The notes: generated by a model from the letters alone, not told the origin. 64,000 nt of DNA from Rhodococcus spongiicola (GCF_004011835.1 NZ_RKLN01000001.1:558001-622000); one strand, 5' to 3'; shown: positions 16,410 to 24,679, counted from the first letter of the stretch. Program-made: numbers and translations.

Positions 16410-17557
16410 AGGCGCCACACTCAACGGGCTCTCTCATCTCGGGCCGGGTGACTGGAGGCCCCGGCATTGGTCTGCGTCTGCTGTTGGCGCAATCGATGGT
16501 GGTCGTGGCGGGTGGTGCAACCTCGTGGGTGGTCGCAGGTCTGGTCGGCCCCTCGCTGTTCCGTGAGCACTTGGAGCAGGCTGGTCTACCGGACTCGTCC
16601 GAGGAGCAGTTCCATGCCGAGCAGGCGTACCGCTCCGCCACGGTAATTTCCCTGACAGTGGCCATCGGGGCGGCTGTCCTGGCTGTGCTTGTCGTGACCT
16701 GGTACTTCAGCCGGCGCCTGCAGCACTCGGTGAACGAGGTGTCCTCAGCTGCCACCGCAGTGGCCGACGGCCGCTATGGCATTCGGGTGTCACCACCACA
16801 CCTGGGTGAGGACTTCAGCGCACTCGCCCGCGCGTTCAACCGAATGGCGACACGGCTCGAATCGGTGGAATCCACCCGCCGTCAGCTGCTCGCCGATCTC
16901 GCCCACGAGATTCGTACCCCCGTATCAGTGCTCGAGGCATACATGGAGGCGCTCGAGGACGGTGTCGAGACACTCGACACCGACACCATGACGATGCTCC
17001 GTGCTCAGATCCGCAGACTCGCCCGGTTTTCGGACGACGTCAGCGCGCTTTCCCATGCTGAAGGGGGCCTGAAATCGATCGAGCCGACATGGGTGGCTCC
17101 CGATGCAGTGATATCCACCGCGGTGATGGCCGCAGCCGACCGGTACGCAGCCAAGGAAGTGGCGCTCACCTCTCATGTTCCCGCGGACCTTCCCCAACTG
17201 TGGGCCGACCCGGTAAGGCTCGGGCAGGTGCTGGGGAACGTACTCGACAACGCTTTGCGCCACACACCCCGGGGTGGTCGAGTGAGCGTGACCGTGGAGC
17301 GAAGACACCAAGTGCTCGTGTTCGCGGTGACCGACAACGGCGACGGAATCCCTGCAGAACATCTCCCGTACCTGTTCGAGCGGTTCTATCGGGTCGATGC
17401 GGCTCGCGACCGTGAGCATGGAGGAGCGGGGATTGGTCTCGCGATCGCCAAGGCGCTCGTCGAGGCGCAGCAGGGTCAAATTGCGGCGAGCAGCCGTGGT
17501 CTCGGACTGGGAAGCACCTTCACCATTACCTTTCCTCTGCACCGGGACCAGAGATGA
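16406..17557 (+). CDS. Membrane sensor histidine kinase, partner of the OmpR-type regulator
   Basis: A 383-residue kinase with two transmembrane helices (about 22-48 and 78-100). They enclose a very short extracytoplasmic loop of about 30 residues containing one His and several acidic residues. A HAMP domain follows (about 101-155), then HisKA with His167 in DLAHEIRTP, and HATPase_c with NVLDNALRH and DNGDGIP. The start codon overlaps the regulator stop. The short sensor loop resembles kinases that sense metal ions or membrane state rather than large ligands. Transcription appears to end before the decayed htpG fragment. Confidence 0.9.
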   Translation: MKAPHSTGSLISGRVTGGPGIGLRLLLAQSMVVVAGGATSWVVAGLVGPSLFREHLEQAGLPDSSEEQFHAEQAYRSATVISLTVAIGAAVLAVLVVTWYFSRRLQHSVNEVSSAATAVADGRYGIRVSPPHLGEDFSALARAFNRMATRLESVESTRRQLLADLAHEIRTPVSVLEAYMEALEDGVETLDTDTMTMLRAQIRRLARFSDDVSALSHAEGGLKSIEPTWVAPDAVISTAVMAAADRYAAKEVALTSHVPADLPQLWADPVRLGQVLGNVLDNALRHTPRGGRVSVTVERRHQVLVFAVTDNGDGIPAEHLPYLFERFYRVDAARDREHGGAGIGLAIAKALVEAQQGQIAASSRGLGLGSTFTITFPLHRDQR

Positions 17558-17618
17558 GGAGGTACCCCGGACGCGACACCGGACGTCGGCACGACTGCCA
17601 CGCTTCGAGCGCGCCCTC

Positions 17619-17815
17619 AGTTGCTCTACGACACGGCGCTTCTCGCTGACGGCTGCGAGTAGAAGGGCTGGCATACTTCGCGAAACCGCTTGCAAAACAA
17701 CGCATTGCCGACAAATGCGGCAGTATGCCGTCGAAACCACGCCGCATGACCACCGTACAGAGAACTACCTCGCGAAACCGGCCATGAATCTCCCTGGTGT
17801 GCGTAGCATCTAGAC
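17619..17815 (+). pseudogene. Decayed fragment of an htpG 3' end
   Basis: Bases 17619-17700 align with the last part of htpG (14645-14731). CAGTTGCTCTACGACACGGC matches GAGTTGCTCTACGGCACTGC, followed by CTTCTCGC, then ACTTCGCGAA and GCTTGC blocks, with indels and an in-frame stop. About 100 bp later, GTGCGTAGCATCTAGACC resembles the real gene end CACGCACCATCTAGACCC. No open frame survives. This is either the remnant of a second htpG or a partial duplication. Seen by eye; not aligned by program. Confidence 0.6.
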
Positions 17816-17860
17816 CATCTCGTCCAGACCATCTCGTTCGATTCCCTTCGGGAGGCCGGC

Positions 17861-18850
17861 GTGCGCGGACTTGGCATCGATCTCGGAACCACGAACACTG
17901 TCGTCGGGACCCTCGAAGACGGGATCGTCCTGAACGAACCGTCTTTCATGCTGGTGCGGAACAAAGATCCGCACCGCGCCCTCGCGATCGGCCACGATGC
18001 GCGGAACCTCATCGGTCGCACGCCTGCAGGGATCACGCAGGTTCGCCCCATGCGCGACGGCGTCGTCGTGGATCTGGACTCGGCCCGAGCCTTCGTCGCA
18101 GCCGTCATCGAGCGGGTCGCCCCGCGCAGGCTGTACCGTCGGCGGCCGAAGGCCATCTTCTCGGCTCCTGCCGGAGCCACTCCCCTCGAGCGTCGCGCAC
18201 TTCTCGAGGTCGGGCATGAGGCCGGCCTGCGGAAGGTCGGCTTGATACCGGAACCGGTGGCGGGCGCAATCGGGTGTGGCATCAATCCACTCGAGGCTCG
18301 TGCCCATCTCGTCGTGAACGTCGGCGGCGGCACCTCTGAAGTCACCGCTGTCTCCTTCGGTGGCGTGATCTCCCACCGCACTTGCCAACTGGCAGGGGAG
18401 GAACTGGACGAGGCGTTGCACCACTACGTACGTGAAGAGCACCACATCATCGTTGGCGAGCTCACCGCCGAACGCGCCAAGATGGGCGCAGCCGACACCG
18501 CCGAGGGACAGTCGCTCGTGGTGGAGGGACTCGACGGCGTCACGGGCCGCGCACGGCTGATCTCCCTGGACGTCGAGGAGGTAGTGGAAGCGCTGCGGCC
18601 GACCACGACCGGAATCGTGCAGACGTTGACAGCCTGCCTGGATGACCTTCCCCCGCAAGCGATCAGCGACGTGATGGCCGAAGGTGTCCTGGTGATCGGG
18701 GGCGGCGCAGGGCTCCGCGGACTCTCTCACCTGTTCGAGGAGTCGTTCGGCCTCCCGGTGAAGACGGCCGAACGGCCGCTGACCTGCGTCGCCGAGGGGG
18801 CTACCGCCTGCCTCGATCACCCGGAGCTCGTCGCCGCCTACAGCAGCTGA
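17861..18850 (+). CDS. MreB-family bacterial actin homologue
   Basis: A 329-residue protein, close to MreB length (about 335-345). Actin-fold nucleotide motifs are in order: phosphate 1 GIDLGTTNTVV (5-15); ERRALLEVGHEAG (110-122) and IPEPVAGAIGCGI (129-141), both typical of MreB; phosphate 2 VNVGGGTSEV (152-161) with Asn153 where MreB usually has Asp; adenosine motif VLVIGGGAGLRGL (276-288); and the C-terminal PLTCVAEG (306-313). Length excludes full Hsp70. No N-terminal amphipathic helix is evident. The start is a GTG with GGGAGG upstream. MreB forms membrane filaments that guide wall elongation. Mycolic-acid actinobacteria usually lack it. It is convergent with a SEDS-PBP fusion gene. Confidence 0.82.
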   Translation: MRGLGIDLGTTNTVVGTLEDGIVLNEPSFMLVRNKDPHRALAIGHDARNLIGRTPAGITQVRPMRDGVVVDLDSARAFVAAVIERVAPRRLYRRRPKAIFSAPAGATPLERRALLEVGHEAGLRKVGLIPEPVAGAIGCGINPLEARAHLVVNVGGGTSEVTAVSFGGVISHRTCQLAGEELDEALHHYVREEHHIIVGELTAERAKMGAADTAEGQSLVVEGLDGVTGRARLISLDVEEVVEALRPTTTGIVQTLTACLDDLPPQAISDVMAEGVLVIGGGAGLRGLSHLFEESFGLPVKTAERPLTCVAEGATACLDHPELVAAYSS

Positions 18851-18864
18851 CCACCGAGGCGGCG

Positions 18865-18982
18865 CCTCGCGAACTCACCGAGGCGGTGCCTCGCGAACTC
18901 ACCGAGACGTGCCCCGCGAACTCACCAAGGCGGCGCCTCGCGAACTCACCGAGACGTGCCCCGCCCTAGGTAATTGGGGCGG
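18865..18982. repeat. Tandem array A, 23-24 bp units
   Basis: Five units of the form CCTCGCGAACTCACCGAGGC begin at 18865, 18889, 18912, 18936 and 18959, with periods 24, 23, 24 and 23. Every second unit is a CCCCGCG variant. Each contains GCCTCG/CGAGGC-type complementary arms. The array starts directly after the MreB-like stop codon. Confidence 0.8.
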
Positions 18983-18987
18983 GGCAC
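18956..18987. terminator. Perfect 11-bp hairpin between convergent genes
   Basis: GTGCCCCGCCC (18956-18966) pairs with GGGCGGGGCAC (18977-18987) across a 10-nt loop. It is placed to terminate the MreB-like transcript and could act on both strands. Confidence 0.7.
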
Positions 18988-19028
18988 CGCGACGTCACAG
19001 ATGCGGTGCCTCGCCTGAAGTCACCGTG

Positions 19029-19100
19029 CCGGGCGCCGACGGATCCCCCCACCTCTCCGGTCTCGGCGCCGGCCGTCACCGGCAAGGCGGCGAGCTGACC
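19029..19100 (-). pseudogene. Decayed duplicate of the transpeptidase KTG region
   Basis: About 70 bp here match the sequence at about 19454-19523 inside the fusion gene, including the identical GGCGCCGACGGATCC block and the GGCGAGCTG end. Translated on the minus strand it reads SGQLAALPVTAGAETG against GGQLASLPITAGSKTG in the intact protein. The active-site Lys has become Glu and no long frame remains. It lies about 180 bp beyond the stop of the functional gene. Confidence 0.65.
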
Positions 19101-19145
19101 GGATGAGGTCGTAGCCTCCCACAGCGGTTGATCGCCCAGGCGGCG

Positions 19146-19295
19146 CCTCGCGGGTATCACCGAGGCCGCGCCTCGCGGATATCACCGAGGCCGCGCCTCG
19201 CGGGTATCACCGAGGCCGCGCCTCGCGGATATCACCGAGGCCGCGCCTCGCGGGTATCACCGAGGCCGCGCCTCGCGGGTATCACCGAGGCGGCG
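19146..19295. repeat. Tandem array B, six 25-bp units
   Basis: Units CCTCGCGGGTATCACCGAGG plus CCGCG begin at 19146, 19171, 19196, 19221, 19246 and 19271 with an exact 25-bp period. The central GGGTATC and GGATATC forms alternate over the first five units. GCCTCG and CGAGGC arms give each unit hairpin potential. The last unit contains the TGA stop codon of the fusion gene (19284-19282). There are no unique spacers, so it is not a CRISPR array. Confidence 0.9.
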
Positions 19296-22137
19296 CCGGG
19301 ACGGGACGTTCCGCGAGGTAGCGCTCGAGGATCGACATGGCCACGGGGCCGGACGTCGCCGATCCGAATCCCCCGCCACGGACCATTACTGTGACGACGA
19401 TTTCGGGAGACTCGAAGGGCACGACCGCGGAGAACCAGGCGTCGAGACCATCGCCCGGCGCCGACGGATCCTCCGCCGTTCCGGTCTTGGAGCCAGCCGT
19501 GATCGGCAGACTGGCGAGCTGCCCACCCGTACCGGCAGCGGCCGAAGCCCGCATCCCGGCGCGGACCGGACCGAGCTGATCGGCGAAGGGAAGCGGATCA
19601 GGATCCGCCGTCGGAATCGGCGCGCCCTCCCCGGTTCCGTAGGCGGCGGCGAGTTGCGGAGTGACCATCGCCCCGGTGGCGATGCCGGACGTCCACCCTG
19701 CCACTTGCAGCGGGGTCGCCGTCACTGTGCCCTGCCCGATCCCCATCAACACCGTCGAGCCCGGGTACCAGGTGGCCCCGATCTCGCCGACCGTCTCCGG
19801 TGTCCCCAGGAAACCCGCGGACTCGCCCGGCAGATCGATCCCTGACCGTCGCCCCACACCCAATTGGTCGGCGACAGTAGCGATCTGCTCGGGACCGAGC
19901 ATGAGGGCGAGCTTGTAGAAGTACACGTTGTCGGACCATTGGATCGCCCGCAACAGGTTGTTCGGACCCATCGGCTGCCAGTTCGCGAACGTGTGTCCTC
20001 CGTAGGTGAAAGCGCCACCGGTCGGGATCGCCAGGTCCGGATCCAGTACCTGATCATCCGCGTTCGCCGAAGCGACAACGATCTTGAACGTCGAGCCGGG
20101 TGGCGCGGCGGTCTGGAACGCGTGGTTGAGCATCTTGCTGGGTCCCGGGCCCTCTGTTTGGGCCGCCAGCGCGACGGCGTCGACTGGAGGACCGTAGACG
20201 TTGTTGTCGTACCCGGGAACGCTGGCGAGCGCCAGCACTGCGCCGGTGCGCGCGTCCATCACAAGCGCCGCGCCCAGGTCACCCCCGCTGCCGCGGACCG
20301 CCTGCGCCAAGGACTCCGTCGCCAGGTTCTGCAATCCGATGTCCAGGTGCAGCCGCAGGTTGTGGCCCGGTACCGGATCTACCCGCTCTCCCGCGCCGAC
20401 CGGATTTCCCCTCGGATCGACGTATACGCACTGCTTGCCGTCGGTGCCGCGCAGCAGCGCGTCGTATTGCTTCTCGATTCCTGCACTCCCGACCCGCGAC
20501 CCGAGTGCGAGCTCCGGCCAGCGTTCCATGTCGTCCGGATCGCCGACACTGACGTATCCGAGGACGGAGGCGAGCGTATCGCCGTACGGATATTGCCGAC
20601 GGCCGGAGGGAAAGACGAGCACGCCTGGGATCTGCGCATCGATGATTCGCTGAGCCTGATCAGGTGCGACCCTGCCGACGACGGTCTGCATTTCCCCTAC
20701 GCCGCGTTCAGCCAAGATGTTCGTCAGCTCTTCATGAGGAATCCCGAGGGAGGCGAGGAGCGCACCGCGCGAACCGGAGTCGTTCTCGTCGAACATTCCG
20801 GTGACCACCGAAATGGAGTATTCGGGAGCGTTGACCGCCAACGGCACGCCGTTCCGGTCGACGATTTGACCACGTTCGGCAGGCAGGCGGACACAGCGAG
20901 TCATCTGGCTATCGCTCAACGCACGCAGCTCCGGACCTCGATCGGTCTGCAACTGCCAGGTGAACACCGACATCGCGACGAGGAGTGCGGTCACCGCGGC
21001 GGTACCCGCCGTCATGCCCCGGGGCCGTCGCCTGCGTACGGACGGCTCGGCCCACAGGGGCCGAGCGACACCGTCACGGCGCACCGCGAGCACCAGCCCG
21101 ATCGCGACGAACCCGACGAGTGCGACCGTGCCCCCGTAGCTGAACATCGGGAGCGGCATTCCGGTGTGGGGCAGCAGCGACAGGCTCGCCCCGATCGACA
21201 GCACCGCGTGGATCCCGAACAGCCCGCCGATACCCGCGGCCACGAGGGCAGCTTCCTTGGTTCTCGCCCGTCGGGCGGCGAGCGCGGCGCGCCAGGTGAT
21301 CACCAAGCTGGCCGCCACGACTGCAATGCCGGCGAACAGTCCCCACCCGTACACGACGCTCGCGAACGCGAGGTCGTGCTCCGCTTCGGGAAGATACTGA
21401 GCCCTCAGGTCGTACAAGGGGTCTCGTGCCAGACCCCACAGCCCACCGCTGCCTACGGCGATGTCGGCCTGAAGCGATGCCCACCCCGACCCGCTCGGGT
21501 CGGCATCGCTCGACACGAACACCTGGATCCGTTCGAGTTGGTACGGACGGAGAAACAGCGCGGCAATGGGCAGCGAGGCAAGTCCCAGAGCGAACAGCGG
21601 CAACAGCGGCAACATCGGCACCCTGGCGAGGACCAGCATCAGCGCCGCAACCGCTGCCAGCACCACGGCGCTCGACAGGTCGGGCTGCAGGGCGACCAGT
21701 GCGACCACGCCGGCTGCGATCGCCAACGTCGCCGCCAACCGACCGATGTTGTAGCCGCCGGCCAGGACGGTCGCCGCCACCATGACCAGACCGAGCTTGG
21801 CGACTTCGGCCGGCTGAATGGTGAACACACCGAAATCCAGCCAGCGTTGCGCACCCTTGACCGACACCCCGACGAGCGGCACGGCCACCAGCATCGCGAC
21901 CGACACCCCGAGGGTCACCAGTCCGAATCGTCGCAGGTTGCTCACCCGCATCCGCGACACCAGGAACATCACCCCGAGGCCGACGACGGCAAAACCCAGG
22001 TGACGGACCGCTTGCGATGTGAGTCCGATCGACACCAAGTTGAGGAGGCCGAAGATGGTGAGAACGACCGCCGCAATGACGATCCAGGGATCGGATTCGC
22101 GATCGTGTCCCTCCACACGACCACCGTCCCCGCGCAT
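19282..22137 (-). CDS. Single-chain SEDS glycosyltransferase (RodA/FtsW)-class B penicillin-binding protein fusion
   Basis: A 951-residue polytopic membrane protein joining two enzymes normally made separately. Residues about 17-355 are a SEDS lipid II polymerase: GAQRWLDFGVFTIQPAE (95-111), QPDLSSA (151-157), the conserved acidic loop LPEAEHDLAFA (249-259), and GMPLPMFSYGGT (326-337). A basic linker (352-374) leads to a further helix (377-395) and a class B PBP. Its transpeptidase motifs are complete: SxxK at Ser682-Lys685, SxN at Ser735-Asp-Asn737, and KTG at 884-886. The pair should polymerise and cross-link peptidoglycan outside the membrane. It is coupled to the upstream gene by TGATG and convergent with the MreB-like gene. 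Whether it acts in elongation or division is not shown. Confidence 0.93.
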   Translation of the reverse strand: MRGDGGRVEGHDRESDPWIVIAAVVLTIFGLLNLVSIGLTSQAVRHLGFAVVGLGVMFLVSRMRVSNLRRFGLVTLGVSVAMLVAVPLVGVSVKGAQRWLDFGVFTIQPAEVAKLGLVMVAATVLAGGYNIGRLAATLAIAAGVVALVALQPDLSSAVVLAAVAALMLVLARVPMLPLLPLFALGLASLPIAALFLRPYQLERIQVFVSSDADPSGSGWASLQADIAVGSGGLWGLARDPLYDLRAQYLPEAEHDLAFASVVYGWGLFAGIAVVAASLVITWRAALAARRARTKEAALVAAGIGGLFGIHAVLSIGASLSLLPHTGMPLPMFSYGGTVALVGFVAIGLVLAVRRDGVARPLWAEPSVRRRRPRGMTAGTAAVTALLVAMSVFTWQLQTDRGPELRALSDSQMTRCVRLPAERGQIVDRNGVPLAVNAPEYSISVVTGMFDENDSGSRGALLASLGIPHEELTNILAERGVGEMQTVVGRVAPDQAQRIIDAQIPGVLVFPSGRRQYPYGDTLASVLGYVSVGDPDDMERWPELALGSRVGSAGIEKQYDALLRGTDGKQCVYVDPRGNPVGAGERVDPVPGHNLRLHLDIGLQNLATESLAQAVRGSGGDLGAALVMDARTGAVLALASVPGYDNNVYGPPVDAVALAAQTEGPGPSKMLNHAFQTAAPPGSTFKIVVASANADDQVLDPDLAIPTGGAFTYGGHTFANWQPMGPNNLLRAIQWSDNVYFYKLALMLGPEQIATVADQLGVGRRSGIDLPGESAGFLGTPETVGEIGATWYPGSTVLMGIGQGTVTATPLQVAGWTSGIATGAMVTPQLAAAYGTGEGAPIPTADPDPLPFADQLGPVRAGMRASAAAGTGGQLASLPITAGSKTGTAEDPSAPGDGLDAWFSAVVPFESPEIVVTVMVRGGGFGSATSGPVAMSILERYLAERPVPAPPR

Positions 22138-23354
22138 CAGCAGGTCACTTTCTCGGCAGGCACGTACAGCGGCTCCGAGGCAGCGACTGCCGGGGCGCTT
22201 GTGATCGCAGCGACACCCAGAGCGAAACCGGGCGGCAGGAACGTCTTACTGAGGCCGTACACCTCATCACGACCCGGTTCCACTCGCATGGTGACGTCAC
22301 CACCGGCGTGCACTTCGCCGGAGCAGCGGTCGTAAACGTTCAGCTTCCAGGTGACCGTGTCGACGGGCACCGCCGGGTCGAGCCGAACGTCCACTCGTAC
22401 CGCACACGATTGACCAGGACTACACGATCCGTCCGCGAAACTCGATGTGACGCTGGTGATCTGGCCCGCGTTGGGCGGGGCACCGGTCTGGACGGCGGCT
22501 GGCTCCACGGCGCCGGGCGCGGCCATGGCCGGGTCCGCGGGCACGACCGGCGGCGGCGACACCGGCCTGAGGGTGTTCTGATCCGCGAGGTCCACCGGAT
22601 TGACGACGGTGTCCCAGCCCTTCTTTACCTCCGTCCATGCGCGGGGACCCGTCACTGCCGCCGTGAGGACAACTACGATCGCGACGAAGGTAAACACAAC
22701 CTGATTCCGGGATGGCCGCCACCGACGGTGGTGCCATCCAGTTCGCACCGGCGGATACCAGCCTGTGGTTGACACGAGCGACCCGGCCGGCACATTGGTC
22801 GAATCTTCCCCCGCCCGATCATCCGGAAGCGGCCGTTCCATTGTCGCCCTGACGAGTTCGCCGATCTGGCGCCTCCGCCTGGTCTCGTCGGCCGGATCGA
22901 GCTCGGGAGCGATTGCTTGACCAACCCGGTGCACTTGGTCCCCCAGATTTGTTGTCTCTGATACCGATTCGATCACAAGATCACCGAACTCCGGCCCTCG
23001 ACAGTTCGTCGCGATACCGCGAAGCAGGCTGGTGATCGCTTCGTCCATCTCGATGGACGGTGATCCTCTCCGAGTGCCCTCGATCGTGAGCCGTCCTCCG
23101 CCGGAGACCATCACGGCGTCGTCCCGCAGGATGGTCGGACGACCACCCCCGCTACCCGCCAGGTCGAGCTGGTCGGCCAAATCCGTGACCAGTTGCGCAG
23201 CCTGTGCCGGAGTCAACCTCGTGAACGCGAGCAGCATCGGGAGTGCGATACCGGCAGAGCCGCCACCCGAGTCGTCGTCGTTCGGTTCAGACGGTTCTGG
23301 TCCAGCTGAGGGCTCACTGCTGCTCCCGTGGACTCCCAAGGCTGCTTCGTTCAT
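22137..23354 (-). CDS. Bitopic membrane protein with cytosolic and Cys-containing extracellular domains, RodZ-like topology
   Basis: A 405-residue protein not assigned to a family. I chose ATG 23354 because upstream translation is low-complexity repeat. The cytosolic part (1-215) has an acidic Ser/Pro-rich start, then a helical region with LPMLLAFTRLTPAQAAQLVT and a strand-rich segment with repeated GGGR. One transmembrane helix spans 217-236. The outside part has a Pro-rich spacer (265-298) and a beta-rich domain (299-405) with Cys311, Cys317, Cys344 and C-terminal Cys405, probably paired. It overlaps the SEDS-PBP start by one base, so the two are made together. A scaffold linking a cytosolic filament to the wall enzyme, as RodZ or MreC do, is an inference from topology and context. 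Confidence 0.7.
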   Translation of the reverse strand: MNEAALGVHGSSSEPSAGPEPSEPNDDDSGGGSAGIALPMLLAFTRLTPAQAAQLVTDLADQLDLAGSGGGRPTILRDDAVMVSGGGRLTIEGTRRGSPSIEMDEAITSLLRGIATNCRGPEFGDLVIESVSETTNLGDQVHRVGQAIAPELDPADETRRRRQIGELVRATMERPLPDDRAGEDSTNVPAGSLVSTTGWYPPVRTGWHHRRWRPSRNQVVFTFVAIVVVLTAAVTGPRAWTEVKKGWDTVVNPVDLADQNTLRPVSPPPVVPADPAMAAPGAVEPAAVQTGAPPNAGQITSVTSSFADGSCSPGQSCAVRVDVRLDPAVPVDTVTWKLNVYDRCSGEVHAGGDVTMRVEPGRDEVYGLSKTFLPPGFALGVAAITSAPAVAASEPLYVPAEKVTC

Positions 23355-23569
23355 CGCGCATCCTCGAAACGATCGGCCTCCCGCAGCGTGACACCGAACC
23401 GAAGCGGGTGGGCGGTGGACTGGTATGTGCTTATTCCTGTCGAAATCCATTGCGCCTGCGCGAATCCACCCGACTCCGATCCGTATCACGGAGAAGAGAA
23501 GACGCGAAGACGAAAAAGTCTCGGGGACAGGGCCGGTGAGCAGGGGAGGAACCGGACACATTGCCCCCC

Positions 23570-23617
23570 AAAGTTCCTCCGAAAGTGCCTCCGAAAGTGC
23601 CTCCGAAACTTCTTCGG
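23570..23617. repeat. 12-bp tandem repeat upstream of the bitopic protein gene
   Basis: AAAGTGCCTCCG units occupy 23570-23617 in four copies, the outer two degenerate. The surrounding 23355-23696 region holds no supported gene: it must carry the promoter of the bitopic protein/SEDS-PBP operon, but I see no confident -10. Confidence 0.75.
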
Positions 23618-23696
23618 TCCACCCTCGCAGCATTTCCCGTTCTGTCAGACTCGATCGAGAGGTCGAGATCGAAGCGACACCTGACCGAAACGACGC

Positions 23697-23726
23697 CGGG
23701 ACCGCGCGGTGAGCCGCGCGGTCCCG
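23697..23726 (-). terminator. Terminator hairpin of the USP gene
   Basis: CGGGACCGCGCGG (23697-23709) and CCGCGCGGTCCCG (23714-23726) form a perfect 13-bp stem with a 4-nt loop, 21 bp after the stop of the USP gene read on the minus strand. Confidence 0.85.
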
Positions 23727-23746
23727 GAAAGTACGGATCTAGGGAA

Positions 23747-24643
23747 CTAGGTGCCGGGCGGCACGATCAGCACCGGGCAGTCCGCGGTGTGCAGCATCGC
23801 CCGGCTGGTCGAACCCAGCAGCATCCCCCTGAAGCCGCCGCGCCCACGGGTGCCGACGACGATCAACTGGGCCTGCTCGGCGTACTCACTGAGGACGCGC
23901 ACCGGCCGGTCGCGCGCGACGACCCGTTCGACGGTGACATCGGGGTAGCGCTCCTTCCATCCGGCGAGCCGCTCGGACAGCACCACTTCCTCCCCGGTCT
24001 GGATGCGGCTCCATTGCGGGTCGTCGGGGGTGGCACCGAGGGACGGCTGGACGCTCACATCGCTCCACACGTTGACCGCGATGAGATTTGCGCCCCGGAT
24101 CGCCGCCTCCTCGAAGGCGGCCCCGACCGCCGGCTTGCACGACTCGGAGCCGTCGACACCCACGACGATCGGCCCCTCCGTCGGCGGGAGGCCGTCGAGG
24201 GTCCGACCGCGGACCACCGTGACGCGGCACTCGGCGTGCGCAGCTACCGCCGCAGTGACGGACCCGACGACGAGTCCGGCGATCTCTCCGTGTCCGTGCG
24301 ACCCAAGCACCACCATCCAGGCCTGCTTCGACAGGTCGATCAGGGTTGGGGCGGGACGGCCATCGATCTGTTCGGTGGTGATGTCGATGGAACCGATGTC
24401 CTCGGCGGTCTGCCGAGCGAGCACCTGCGCGCTGTCGAGACGCGAGCGTGCCGTGTCGCGTAGCTCGTCCTGAAAACTCCGGGCCAGGTACGGCTCGGAG
24501 TAATAGAACGCGGGGATGTGCACGGCGGTGACGATGTGCAGGCGACGCTGGTGGACGGCGGCGGCGCGGGATGCCCACACCACCGCGTTCGAGGCCGCTT
24601 CGGACCCGTCGACAGCAACGACGATCGCTTCGGTTGCGCTCAT
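23747..24643 (-). CDS. Tandem universal stress protein (two UspA domains)
   Basis: A 298-residue protein with two UspA folds. The first starts IVVAVDGSEAASNAVVWA and ends with GSHGHGEIAGLVVGSVT; the second starts IVVGVDGSESCKPAV and ends GTRGRGGFRGMLLGSTS. Both G2xG9xG(S/T)-type ATP-binding loops are present, so nucleotide binding is likely. This two-domain form is characteristic of mycobacterial dormancy USPs. It follows the LLM oxidoreductase gene by 36 bp on the same strand, so an operon is likely, and a strong hairpin ends it. Confidence 0.93.
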   Translation of the reverse strand: MSATEAIVVAVDGSEAASNAVVWASRAAAVHQRRLHIVTAVHIPAFYYSEPYLARSFQDELRDTARSRLDSAQVLARQTAEDIGSIDITTEQIDGRPAPTLIDLSKQAWMVVLGSHGHGEIAGLVVGSVTAAVAAHAECRVTVVRGRTLDGLPPTEGPIVVGVDGSESCKPAVGAAFEEAAIRGANLIAVNVWSDVSVQPSLGATPDDPQWSRIQTGEEVVLSERLAGWKERYPDVTVERVVARDRPVRVLSEYAEQAQLIVVGTRGRGGFRGMLLGSTSRAMLHTADCPVLIVPPGT

Positions 24644-24679
24644 GGATTCGGCTTCTCCTTCACACGCGCCCGGTAGTCG

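Noticed and set aside
17861-18850. Calling this gene Hsp70/DnaK
   Set aside because: Length (329) and the ERRALLE, PEPVAGAIG and PLTCVAEG motifs fit MreB; no substrate-binding domain is present.
19146-19295. Possible CRISPR array
   Set aside because: Units are contiguous 25-bp tandem repeats with no unique spacers and no cas genes nearby.
19864-22335. Very long plus-strand frame (over 800 codons) opposite the SEDS-PBP gene
   Set aside because: Composition is Arg/His/Gln-rich with no domain, while the minus strand encodes two complete enzyme domains. It is a high-GC antisense shadow.
23561-24463. Plus-strand protein with PPKVPPK repeats
   Set aside because: It arises from the 12-bp repeat and then runs antisense to a clear USP gene.
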